This document shows, piece by piece, positions 15,381-22,749 of a stretch of DNA of 64,000 nucleotides. The DNA lies in NCBI GenBank assembly GCA_963814355.1, contig CAWFCZ010000016.1, positions 62,001 to 126,000 of the forward strand. The letters run 5' to 3'. The position numbers and the translations under genes are program-made. The first letter of the stretch is position 1, and each line of letters starts with the position of its first letter. The notes beneath the pieces are model-generated. The model was not told where the DNA came from and did not search any database. It saw only the letters and a list, made by a program, of their open reading frames with translations. This DNA is from JADGOV01 sp963814355 (GTDB lineage: Bacteria; Actinomycetota; Actinomycetes; JADGOV01).

Positions 15381-15825
15381 CCTTGCGCGACCCGGGTCGT
15401 GCCCTGCTGGACACATCGGTGGTGATCGACTTCGCGGCGGTGCAGGTAGCCCAGGTCGCCGACGAAGTCGCGGTATCGGCAGTGACGATCGCTGAGCTGC
15501 ACTACAGCGTGGCAGCCGCGACCGACCCGCTAACGCAGCTGGCCCGCCGCCGGCGAGTGCAGGCCACTTTGGACCGGTTCGAGGTGCTGCCGTTCGACGT
15601 GAGGGTGGCCGAGTACTACGGGGCGCTGGCCAGCCTCGTGCGCCAGCACGGCCGCAACCCACGGCCACGCCGGATGGACTTGCAGATGCCGCCACCGCAG
15701 CATGCCACGGCCTGACACTGCTAACCCGGAACGGCAGCGACTTCATAGGCGTGGATTCCGCGCTGGCCGTGATCGACCTGCCGGACCAGCCACGGGAGGC
15801 CGTCGAGCACGAACCCCAGAAATGA
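15377..15825 (+). pseudogene. PIN-domain (VapC-type) toxin disrupted by a one-base deletion
   Basis: The frame begins LRDPGRALLDTSVVIDFAAV (first catalytic Asp) and VSAVTIAELHYSV (Glu), and runs correctly to RPRRMDLQ near 15685. There it shifts: the reading frame goes to MPPPQHATA and stops at 15715. One extra base between 15687 and 15688 would restore ATAACHGLTLLTRNGSDFIG and VDSALAVIDL, the normal C-terminal PIN motif with its last acidic residues, ending at 15825. All parts of the toxin are thus present apart from one base, so the inactivation looks recent. Paired with the upstream antitoxin. Confidence 0.85.
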
Positions 15826-15844
15826 TGCCGCACATCAGAATGCA

Positions 15845-15850
15845 TACCTT
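15845..15850 (+). promoter_or_regulatory. -10 element of a leaderless VapB remnant
   Basis: TACCTT is followed by AGGCGT (six bases) and the ATG at 15857, showing that the promoter of the decayed second module still fits the local leaderless pattern. Confidence 0.4.
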
Positions 15851-15856
15851 AGGCGT

Positions 15857-15993
15857 ATGCCACTGCTACAGGTGCGCGACGTGCCCGAGCCGACGCCGAG
15901 ATAGTTGAGCGCCTTGCACGGCGTGACCGTCGCGGTGGTCCTACCATTGCCGACGCGGTGGCCGAGATGCGCAGGACACGCGAGACGTCGTGA
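15857..15993 (+). pseudogene. VapB/FitA-type antitoxin remnant with internal deletion
   Basis: It opens MPLLQVRDVPE, the classic start of a ribbon-helix-helix antitoxin, then meets a stop after about 15 codons. In another frame the C-terminal part resumes: AEIVERLARRDRRGGPTIAD and AVAEMRRTRETS, ending at the TGA at 15991-15993. The middle of the protein is lost. The stop overlaps the next start (GTGA), as in an intact vapBC operon. Confidence 0.7.
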
Positions 15994-16127
15994 TCGTCGT
16001 GGAGTCGTCCGCGATTGTCGACGCGCTCGCCGATGATCCCGCCAATCCCCCTCTGGTCACCGCCGACACAAAGTTGCTCGAAGCTCGCACGCTGGGTGTC
16101 GACGTACTCGTGTTACGGCCGCCCTAA
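15990..16127 (+). pseudogene. Miniature PIN toxin: N- and C-termini fused by internal deletion
   Basis: An uninterrupted 45-codon frame, VIVVESSAIVDALADDPANP then PLVTADTKLLEARTLGVDVL and VLRPP. The first part is the start of a PIN toxin with its catalytic Asp; the second is the final strand and helix, with TAD matching the last acidic residue. About 80-90 central residues, including the catalytic Glu region, are missing, so no nuclease activity is expected. The frame stayed open, suggesting a clean in-frame deletion; expression as a short peptide is possible. Confidence 0.7.
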
Positions 16128-16136
16128 TCTGATCGG

Positions 16137-16640
16137 CGATCCGCCCTAGGGATGGGTGATCGCGGGCATCGGAGGATCGGGCAGGACATGAGCCAGTTCC
16201 CCACCCCCGCACACCTCGTCTCCTGGGCCAAGCTGTGCCCGAAGACCATCCAGTCCGGCACCAGGACCACCACCGCGGGAAGACCGGGAAGGGCAACCCG
16301 TACCAAGCCGTGCTCGGCGACGCTGCCGCCGGTGCGTCGAAGACCAAGACGTTCCTCGATGAACGGCACCGCCGCATCCCCAAACGGCGAGGCAAGCCCA
16401 AGGCCGTCGTGGCCACCGCCCGCTCGACCCTCGGGATCATCTGGAACCTGCTCGGCAGTCCCGGTACCCGCTACACCGACCTCGGCGAGGACTACTTCAT
16501 CAATGCATCGACAAGGGCCGACGCGTCCGAAACCACGTCCGACAACTCGAAGCCCTCGGCTTCGAAGTCACCCTCGCCGTCGCCGCAAAGGCAGCCGCAC
16601 CCAGCAACCCGACCAGAACCCGACAGGGCGCCCCACGCTG
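16137..16640 (+). mobile_element. IS110-family transposase remnant (C-terminal half, frameshifted)
   Basis: Three consecutive frames together give the C-terminal transposase domain of IS110-type elements: DMSQFPTPAHLVSWAKLCPK (16188 onward), then KTGKGNPYQAVLGDAAAGAS and PKAVVATARSTLGIIWNLLG, then after another shift RVRNHVRQLEALGFEVTLAV. At least two indels are needed (near 16280 and 16505). The N-terminal DEDD catalytic domain is absent. No terminal repeats or duplication are visible, as expected for IS110 elements. It is dead and marks recombination that may explain the decay of the neighbouring genes. Confidence 0.8.
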
Positions 16641-16664
16641 CCCGCCGGCGGACGATTTTCCACC

Positions 16665-17336
16665 TCAGACGTGCTGGTCAACCTGCGGCCGCCACGGCTC
16701 GTGCTCGTGCGCGAGCCAGACCATCTCGGGGCCGAGCGCGCGGACCAGCCGCTGGCCTTCGGTGCGCGGCTCGTCGAGTTCGGCGAAGAAGACGGCCGTG
16801 TCGCCGGCGATGACGACCGGCCTTCCGCCCGTCTCGATCACGACCACCTGCGAGCCTGGCGTGTGGCCCGGCGCCGGGACGAGCCGCAGCCCCGGCAGCA
16901 ACTCGAGCGCGCCGTCAACGGGTACGTACTGCACGCCGGGCGCGTCGACCCACTCGCGGATCGTGTAGTCGTCCTCGCTGCGCGCGTCGTCGAGTTCCCG
17001 GCGCTGCACGTAGATCGGCCTGCCGGTGAAGAGGCAGTTGCCGCCGCAGTGGTCGAAGTGCAGGTGGGTGTTGACGACAATGTCGATGCTGGCCAGGTCG
17101 AAGTCGCTCCGCGCACTCAGTGGAATCAGGCGTGGATCCATGTCGGCCACCGCCGGGTGCAGCTGCGTCAGGCCGGTGTCGACAAGCACGCGCCCGTCGG
17201 GATGGTCGATGACGTGGACGTAAACCGGCATCCGCTCGCCCTCGGCGAGCAACTCGGCCACCAGAACCGGGGTGACAGTCGGGGACGAGACCTCGCGCCC
17301 CGCTCCCTGACCCTTCCGGGGTCGTGGATCACGCAT
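16665..17336 (-). CDS. Metallo-beta-lactamase-fold hydrolase, AHL-lactonase-like
   Basis: A 223-residue protein with the zinc motif HLHFDHCGGN near residue 93 (HxHxDH), GHTPGSQVVVIETGGRPVVI (third His), AGDTAVFFAEL (bridging Asp), and a late His in WLAHEHEPWRP. The order and spacing fit the N-acyl-homoserine-lactone-lactonase-like branch. The N-terminus (MRDPRPRKGQGAGREVS) is unusual and shorter than in typical relatives, and the ATG at 17336 lies inside a fragment of another gene, so the start may have been replaced by rearrangement. All metal ligands are present, so it may still be active. It borders the IS110 remnant. Confidence 0.75.
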   Translation of the reverse strand: MRDPRPRKGQGAGREVSSPTVTPVLVAELLAEGERMPVYVHVIDHPDGRVLVDTGLTQLHPAVADMDPRLIPLSARSDFDLASIDIVVNTHLHFDHCGGNCLFTGRPIYVQRRELDDARSEDDYTIREWVDAPGVQYVPVDGALELLPGLRLVPAPGHTPGSQVVVIETGGRPVVIAGDTAVFFAELDEPRTEGQRLVRALGPEMVWLAHEHEPWRPQVDQHV

Positions 17337-17406
17337 CGCGGACGGCTTGCGCAGTTGCCTCGTACCCGGCCCGGTCGCCGTAACCGATGCTCATGAACGT
17401 AGCCAT
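17329..17406 (-). pseudogene. N-terminal fragment of a YCII-related protein
   Basis: A 25-codon frame reading MATFMSIGYGDRAGYEATAQ-AVRDA and then a stop. From memory this resembles the first strand and helix of YCII-related (DGPF/YCII) proteins, which normally continue to about 100-120 residues. The remainder is replaced by the metallo-hydrolase gene, whose ATG overlaps it. It looks like the scar of a deletion fusing two neighbouring genes. Confidence 0.5.
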
Positions 17407-17608
17407 GCGTGCTCGTTTCCCTTAGATGTTGGTGCGCCGCTGGACGCGGCTGCTCGCACTACGACTTCGCAGCTGGGGTGGCCTTGTCCGGCCTGAGCGT
17501 GCAAAGTATGAAGGCCTGGACCGTTTGCGGCATCGCGCGTCGCGACGAGTGCCGCAACCCATAGCGCGACATCTCGGCATTTTGGACAGCTCGGCATCTC
17601 GACACGAC

Positions 17609-18988
17609 TCACCCCCGTTGCATGTCGACGAAGCGGGAATAGTGCCCCTGGAAGGCCACCGCGACCGTGCTGGTCGGGCCGTTGCGGTGTTTGGCGACGA
17701 TGAGGTCCGCCTCGCCGGCGCGGGGTGATTCGCGCTCGTAGGCATCCTCGCGGTGCAGCAGGATCACCACGTCGGAGTCCTGCTCGATCGCACCGGACTC
17801 GCGCAGGTCCGACAACAGCGGACGCTTGTCCTGGCGCTGTTCCGGGCCGCGGTTGAGCTGGCTCAGCGCGACCACCGGCAACTCCAGCTCCTTGGCGAGC
17901 AGCTTGAGAGCCCGGGATATCTCACTGACCTCCTGTTGCCGGCTCTCCACCCGCCGCGGGGACGTCATCAGCTGCATATAGTCGACGATCACCAGCCGCA
18001 GCTCGTTGCGCTGCTTGAGCCGCCGCGCCTTGGCCCGGATCTCCATCATGGACAGGTTCGGCGAGTCGTCGATGAACAGCGGCGCTTTGGCCAGGTCGCC
18101 CATCTTGCGGCCCAGCCGCTGCCAGTGGTCGTCGCCCAGGTGTCCGGTGCGCATGCTGTGCAGCGGAACCGCGCACTCCGCAGAGAGCAGCCGCATGGTG
18201 ATCTCGGTACGGCTCATCTCCAGAGAGAAGATCACCGCTGGCATGCCGTGCCGGATCGCCGCGTTACGCGCGAGGTCCAGCGCCAGGGTGGACTTGCCCA
18301 GCGCGGGCCGGGCCGCCACCACGATGAGCTGGCCGCGGTGCAGCCCGTTCATCAGCGCGTCCAGGTCGGCGAAGCCGGTCGGAACCCCGTCCATGGTGCC
18401 GTCGCGGTCCGCGATGGCCTCCAGCTCGGAGTACGTCACCGGCAGCAGCGCTTCCAGTGGCAGGCATTCCTCAGACTGCCGCCGGTCGGTCACGTCGTAG
18501 ATGGCCGCCTGCGCCCGGTCGACCACCTCGTCGACCTCGCCGCCCGCTCCGCCGGCGGCGCCGTAGGCGGATTGCACGATCCGGGTGCCGGCCTCCACCA
18601 ACCGGCGCAGGATGGCCCGCTCCCGGACGATCTCGGCATAGTAGGCCGCGTTCGCCGCGGTCGGCACGGTGGAGATCAGGGTGTGCAGGTAGGGTCCGCC
18701 GCCCACCCGACCCAGCTGGCCGGTACGGACCAGCTCGGCGGAGACGGTGACCGCGTCCGCCGGTTCACCCTTGGCGTAGAGGTCGCAGATCGCATCGAAG
18801 ATCAGCTGATGCGCGGGGCGGTAGAAATCGACGGTTTTGACGACTTCGCTGACTTCGCCGATCGCGTCCTTGGACAGCAGCATCCCGCCCAGTGCCCCCT
18901 GCTCGGCGGCCACGTCCTGGGGTGGCGTCCGCTCGAACTCCGGCGACACCACCGGCCCCGGCCCGAAGGTCGCCTCCGCCACGGACAC
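17609..18988 (-). CDS. dnaB: Replicative DNA helicase DnaB
   Basis: A 459-residue RecA-type hexameric helicase. The N-terminal domain (residues 20-130) begins PPQDVAAEQGALGGMLLSKD; the C-terminal ATPase has Walker A ARPALGKSTLALDLARNAA near residue 215, Walker B LRLVIVDYMQLM near 325, and VALSQLNRGPEQRQDKRPLL then DLRESGAIEQDSDVV. It unwinds DNA ahead of the replisome. I chose GTG 18988, with GAGGAGGGG nine bases upstream; the longer ATG-initiated frame from 19564 is non-coding. No intein interrupts the ATPase motifs. It is separated from rplI, its usual neighbour, by about 9.7 kb. Confidence 0.95.
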   Translation of the reverse strand: MSVAEATFGPGPVVSPEFERTPPQDVAAEQGALGGMLLSKDAIGEVSEVVKTVDFYRPAHQLIFDAICDLYAKGEPADAVTVSAELVRTGQLGRVGGGPYLHTLISTVPTAANAAYYAEIVRERAILRRLVEAGTRIVQSAYGAAGGAGGEVDEVVDRAQAAIYDVTDRRQSEECLPLEALLPVTYSELEAIADRDGTMDGVPTGFADLDALMNGLHRGQLIVVAARPALGKSTLALDLARNAAIRHGMPAVIFSLEMSRTEITMRLLSAECAVPLHSMRTGHLGDDHWQRLGRKMGDLAKAPLFIDDSPNLSMMEIRAKARRLKQRNELRLVIVDYMQLMTSPRRVESRQQEVSEISRALKLLAKELELPVVALSQLNRGPEQRQDKRPLLSDLRESGAIEQDSDVVILLHREDAYERESPRAGEADLIVAKHRNGPTSTVAVAFQGHYSRFVDMQRG

Positions 18989-19083
18989 CTGCTGTCCCCT
19001 CCTCAGGGTCTCGACCCGCCGCTCGGCCGCTCGCCGCATCCCGAACGTCCCCTGTTCTATCGAGCGGCTGAGACACTTTCCGC

Positions 19084-19461
19084 GTGTCGCGGCCGGTCTG
19101 CGCCGACCCGCGGTGGACCCACTCGGGGATGAGGTGTGGACGGCGCCGGCCGGCGCTGTGCGCGGAGTGTGGATGGGCTGTGCGGGACGCGGCGGCGGCG
19201 GCGAGGATCGTACTGGCGCGGCGCCCGCTGCCGGCCGCGCCGGACTGCACAGCCTGTGCGCAAGAAGTCGGCGCGCGTCCCGACCGGACCGACCGCCGGC
19301 GAACCGCGGCCCGGCCGGTCCCCGGTCAGGCCGAGGCGTCGCGGACCGCGGCGTACGCCTCGCGGACCTGCCGCTGCGGATCGGCCTCCATGACCCGGTC
19401 GAGTCCGGCCACCGGCCAGGCCGGCGGCTCCGGTGCCCCGGACAGCGTCCAGGCCGCCTGA
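19084..19461 (+). CDS. Doubtful cysteine-rich ORF opposite the end of xylB
   Basis: This ORF fills the 18989-19325 gap between dnaB and the xylulokinase gene and runs 136 bases antisense into the latter. Its first 65 residues contain six cysteines (VCADPRWTHSGMRCGRRRPA, LCAECGWAV, DCTACAQE), which could suggest a zinc ribbon. GTG 19084 is preceded by TTCCGC and GACACT, resembling the local leaderless pattern. Against it are the long antisense overlap and unconvincing composition after residue 70. If it is not real, the gap contains only the dnaB upstream region. Confidence 0.25.
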   Translation: MSRPVCADPRWTHSGMRCGRRRPALCAECGWAVRDAAAAARIVLARRPLPAAPDCTACAQEVGARPDRTDRRRTAARPVPGQAEASRTAAYASRTCRCGSASMTRSSPATGQAGGSGAPDSVQAA

Positions 19462-20720
19462 CGGGCCGCTCCGTCGGCGACGTACTCCCCTGGTTCGGGT
19501 ACCACGACCGGCGCCTCCAGCAGTGCCGGCGCCAGGGCCTGCACCGCCCGGGACCGGGCCCCACCCCCGACGAGCAGCACCCGCCGCACGGTCACCCCCT
19601 GCCTGCGCAAAGCGTCCAGCCCGTCGGCGAGGCCGCAGAGCAGGCCCTCGACGGCGGCCCGGGCGAGGTTCGCCGGGGTGGCATTGCTCGGGGTCAGGCC
19701 GGCGAGCAGCCCCCGGGCGCTCGGCCGGTTCGGCGTACGTTCGCCCTCCAGGTAGGGCAGCAGCACCAGCCCGCCGGCGCCGGGCGAAGCGCTGAGCGCC
19801 AGGTCGCCGAGCGTGTCGAGGTCGACCTGGACCAGCTGCGCGGCGGCGGCCAGCACCCGGGCGGCGTTGAGCGTGCAGACCAGCGGCAGGAAACGCCCGG
19901 TCGCGTCGGCGAACCCGGCGACGTCGCCGCTGGGGTCGGCGGTCGGCGCGGGGGAGACCGCGCTGACCACCCCGCTGGTCCCGATCGAGACGATCACTTC
20001 CCCCGGGCCGGCGCCGCAGCCCAGCGCGGCCGCCATGTTGTCCCCGGTACCCGGCGCCAGCAGCGCACCCCCTGCCGCCGTCCCGGCCGGCTCTGCCGGC
20101 CCGAGCACCCGCGGCACCGCCGCGGAATGCCCCAGCGCCCGCTCCAGCAGGTCGAGCCGGTAGGTCCCCGCACGCGGTGACCAGTAGCCGGTACCGGAGG
20201 CGTCCCCACGGTCGGTGACCGCCTCGACAGATGCGGCGCCCGGGCCTCCGCCGGCCAGGCGCCAGGTCAGCCAGTCGTGCGGCAGCATGACGGTGGCGGT
20301 CCGCCGCGCCGAGGACGGCTCGCGTTCGGCGAGCCAGCGCAGCTTGGTGACCGTGAAACTGGCGACCGGCACGCTGCCGACGGCCTGCGCCCAGGCCGAC
20401 GGGCCGCCCAGCTCGGCGAGGAGATCGGTGGCGGCCCCGGCCGATCGGATGTCGTTCCACAGCAGCGCCGGGCGGACCACGTCGCCCGACTCGTCGAGCG
20501 CGACCATGCCGTGCTGCTGGGCGCCTACGGAGATCGCCGCGGCGCCGTCCAACAACCCGGCACCGGCCGCCTGGAGGGCTTCCCACCAGCGCTCCGGCGG
20601 TATTTCGGTGCCGGGTGGGTGGGCCGCCCGGCCCTCCCGCACCAGGACCCCCGTTTCGGCGTCCCGGACCACGACCTTGGTCGCCGTGGTCGAGCTGTCC
20701 ACTCCCGCGACAAACGGCAT
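19326..20720 (-). CDS. xylB: Xylulokinase (FGGY family)
   Basis: A 464-residue sugar kinase. Motifs are the N-terminal phosphate loop VAGVDSSTTATKVVV, ISVGAQQHGMVALDESGDV and PALLWNDIRS for sugar contacts, GEVIVSIGTSGVVSAV, and the C-terminal ATP motif VRRVLLVGGGARSRAVQAL. It phosphorylates D-xylulose to xylulose 5-phosphate, the entry into the pentose phosphate pathway, which fits the polyol dehydrogenases upstream. ATG 20720 is preceded by TGCCGGC and CATACT, suggesting its own leaderless transcript, separate from the ABC operon 70 bp upstream. An upstream GTG at 20753 is less likely. Confidence 0.88.
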   Translation of the reverse strand: MPFVAGVDSSTTATKVVVRDAETGVLVREGRAAHPPGTEIPPERWWEALQAAGAGLLDGAAAISVGAQQHGMVALDESGDVVRPALLWNDIRSAGAATDLLAELGGPSAWAQAVGSVPVASFTVTKLRWLAEREPSSARRTATVMLPHDWLTWRLAGGGPGAASVEAVTDRGDASGTGYWSPRAGTYRLDLLERALGHSAAVPRVLGPAEPAGTAAGGALLAPGTGDNMAAALGCGAGPGEVIVSIGTSGVVSAVSPAPTADPSGDVAGFADATGRFLPLVCTLNAARVLAAAAQLVQVDLDTLGDLALSASPGAGGLVLLPYLEGERTPNRPSARGLLAGLTPSNATPANLARAAVEGLLCGLADGLDALRRQGVTVRRVLLVGGGARSRAVQALAPALLEAPVVVPEPGEYVADGAARQAAWTLSGAPEPPAWPVAGLDRVMEADPQRQVREAYAAVRDASA

Positions 20721-20791
20721 GCCGGCAAGTATGGCCTTGGGCCCGACCCGCAACCCAGCTGGCCGCTACCTCGGAACCGGCCCCGGCTCAC

Positions 20792-21559
20792 TCACCACAG
20801 CGTGTAGCCGCCGTCGATCACCAGGACGGTACCGGTCATGAATGCCGAGGCGTCGCTGGCCAGGTACACCATCGACGGCCCGAGTTCCTCTGGCAGCGCG
20901 TAGCGCCGCATCGGGGCGTCCTCCACCCAGTACCGGCGGAACTCCGGCCGGTCGACCGGAGCCATCTCGGTCTTGACGTATCCCGGGGCCAGGGCGTTGA
21001 CCCGTACCCCGTACGGCGCCCACTCCGCCGCCAGGGACTTGGTCAGCTGGTGCACAGCCGCCTTGGAGGCGTTGTACGCGGGCTGCCACTGCGGCCGGTT
21101 CACGATCATGGCCGATATGGAGCCGATGTTGACGATCACGCCACGCCGGCGGGCCACCATGGCGGCGCCGAACGCCTGGCTGCACATCCACAGCCCGTGC
21201 AGGTTGACGTCGAGCACGACCCGCCACTCCTCCTCCGTCACCTCCAGGGCCGGCCGGTGAATGCATGCACCGGCGTTGTTCACCAGGATGTCCGGCGGCC
21301 CGAGGGTGTCGGTCACCTCAGCGAGCAGCGCGGCCACCTCGCCTCGGTCGGTCACGTCGGCCGCTACCGCGATCGCCTCGGGGGAGACCTGGCGCACCTG
21401 CTCCAGACCGGCCGCCAGCCCCTCCGCCTCCCGAGCGGAGATCGCTAGCCGAGCACCGGCCTCACCGAGCGCCCGGGCGAAGGCCAGTCCGAGCCCTCGG
21501 CTCCCGCCGGTCACCACCGCCACCCGGCCGGAAAGGTCGAAGGCGTTCAGCACGCTCAC
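20792..21559 (-). CDS. SDR family polyol dehydrogenase
   Basis: A 255-residue classical short-chain dehydrogenase: cofactor loop TGGSRGLGLAFA (residues 17-28), NNAG, catalytic Ser in NIGSISAM, Tyr-Lys in YNASKAAVHQL, and a C-terminal LVIDGGYTLW typical of mannitol/arabinitol/sorbitol-type SDRs. It probably oxidises a polyol, or reduces the keto sugar, with NAD(P). It overlaps the ABC ATPase stop by four bases and is last in that operon, just before xylB. The exact substrate is not deducible; D-arabinitol to D-xylulose would suit the kinase. Confidence 0.85.
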   Translation of the reverse strand: MSVLNAFDLSGRVAVVTGGSRGLGLAFARALGEAGARLAISAREAEGLAAGLEQVRQVSPEAIAVAADVTDRGEVAALLAEVTDTLGPPDILVNNAGACIHRPALEVTEEEWRVVLDVNLHGLWMCSQAFGAAMVARRRGVIVNIGSISAMIVNRPQWQPAYNASKAAVHQLTKSLAAEWAPYGVRVNALAPGYVKTEMAPVDRPEFRRYWVEDAPMRRYALPEELGPSMVYLASDASAFMTGTVLVIDGGYTLW

Positions 21560-22749
21560 ACCGGTGCGCCGGCCAGCGTTCGGCCGGTGTCCGGATCGAA
21601 GAAGTGCAACTTGGTGACATCGACCGCGAGCGGCATTCGGGCGCCCGGACGGACCGGTGAGCTGGGCGAGAGCCGGGCGGTCCAGGCCGTCCGGCCGCCA
21701 AGTTCCAGATCGTCGGAGGAGTCCGGCTCGCTGCGCCGGCCCAGCTTTTCGTGCGCCACCGGCGGCGCGTCCAGACCGAAGATCACGTGGACCTCGTCGC
21801 CGAGCTCCTCCACGACGTCCGCGACGACGTCGATCCTCGGCCGGGCGTCCTCGCCGGCCAGCCTCGCGTCGGACAGGGCCGAGGGGCGCAATCCGACGAT
21901 GAGCTGCCGGCCCAGGTAGCCGGCCAGGTCGGCGCGGGACTCCAGCAGACCGGCCGGCAGCGGCAGCCGGTGACCACCGAAGGCGACCGCCGGGCCGTCG
22001 TCACGCGTCAGTTCGGCGGTCACGAAGTTCATCGCCGGTGACCCGATGAACCCGGCGACGAAGAAGTTCACCGGATGCTCGAAGAGGTTCTGCGGGGTGT
22101 CCACCTGCTGCAGCTGCCCGTCGAGCAGGACCGTGACCCGGTCGCCCAGGGTCATCGCCTCTACCTGGTCATGGGTGACGTAAACGGTGGTCGTGGACAG
22201 CCGGGCGTGCAGCTGACTCAGCGAGGCCCGCATGCTGACCCGCAGTTTGGCATCCAGGTTGGACAGCGGCTCGTCCATGAGGAACGCCTGCGGCTCCCGG
22301 ACGATGGCCCGGCCCATCGCCACGCGCTGCCGCTGGCCGCCGGAAAGCGCGCCGGGCTTGCGGGAGAGCAGGTCGGTGAGCCCGAGCATCTCCGCCGCCT
22401 CGCGCACCCGGCGCCGCCGGTCCTCCTTCGACGCCCCCCGCAGGCGCAGGCCGAAGCCGAGGTTGTCCTCGACGGTCATGTGCGGGTAGAGCGCGTAGTT
22501 CTGGAACACCATCGCGATGTCCCGGTCCTTGGGCGGGACGTCGTTGACCACCCGGGAGCCGATCGTGACGGTACCGCCGCTGATCTGCTCCAGGCCGGCG
22601 ACCATGCGCAGCGCGGTCGACTTCCCGCAGCCGGAAGGGCCGACGAAGACCATGAACTCCCCGTCGGCCACCTCCAGGCTCAAGTGGTCCACGGCCTTCA
22701 CCCCGCCGGGATAGACCTTGTCCAGACCGTCAAGGGTGATGCTCGCCAT
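21556..22749 (-). CDS. Carbohydrate ABC transporter ATP-binding protein (MalK/UgpC/SmoK type)
   Basis: A 397-residue CUT1-type ATPase. Walker A is GPSGCGKSTALRM, Q-loop VFQNYALYPHMTVEDN, signature LSGGQRQRVAMGRAI, Walker B QAFLMDEPLSNLDAKLR, and switch VTHDQVEAMTLGDR. Residues 240-397 are the TOBE regulatory domains (FFVAGFIGSPAMNFV onward). The C-terminal domain contains a longer insert than MalK (about residues 325-365: EKLGRRSEPDSSDDLELGGR). It energises the two permeases upstream. It is unusual that the ATPase is encoded with the operon here, since many actinobacterial CUT1 systems share a distant MsiK. Confidence 0.92.
   Translation of the reverse strand: MASITLDGLDKVYPGGVKAVDHLSLEVADGEFMVFVGPSGCGKSTALRMVAGLEQISGGTVTIGSRVVNDVPPKDRDIAMVFQNYALYPHMTVEDNLGFGLRLRGASKEDRRRRVREAAEMLGLTDLLSRKPGALSGGQRQRVAMGRAIVREPQAFLMDEPLSNLDAKLRVSMRASLSQLHARLSTTTVYVTHDQVEAMTLGDRVTVLLDGQLQQVDTPQNLFEHPVNFFVAGFIGSPAMNFVTAELTRDDGPAVAFGGHRLPLPAGLLESRADLAGYLGRQLIVGLRPSALSDARLAGEDARPRIDVVADVVEELGDEVHVIFGLDAPPVAHEKLGRRSEPDSSDDLELGGRTAWTARLSPSSPVRPGARMPLAVDVTKLHFFDPDTGRTLAGAPV

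Noticed and set aside
17609..18988. Intein in dnaB
   Set aside because: The ATPase motifs follow one another at normal spacing and total length is normal, so no intein is present.
17609..19564. Extended DnaB start at 19564
   Set aside because: The extra 190 residues are Arg/Pro/Ser-rich and run into xylB; GTG 18988 has a strong ribosome site and gives the normal length.
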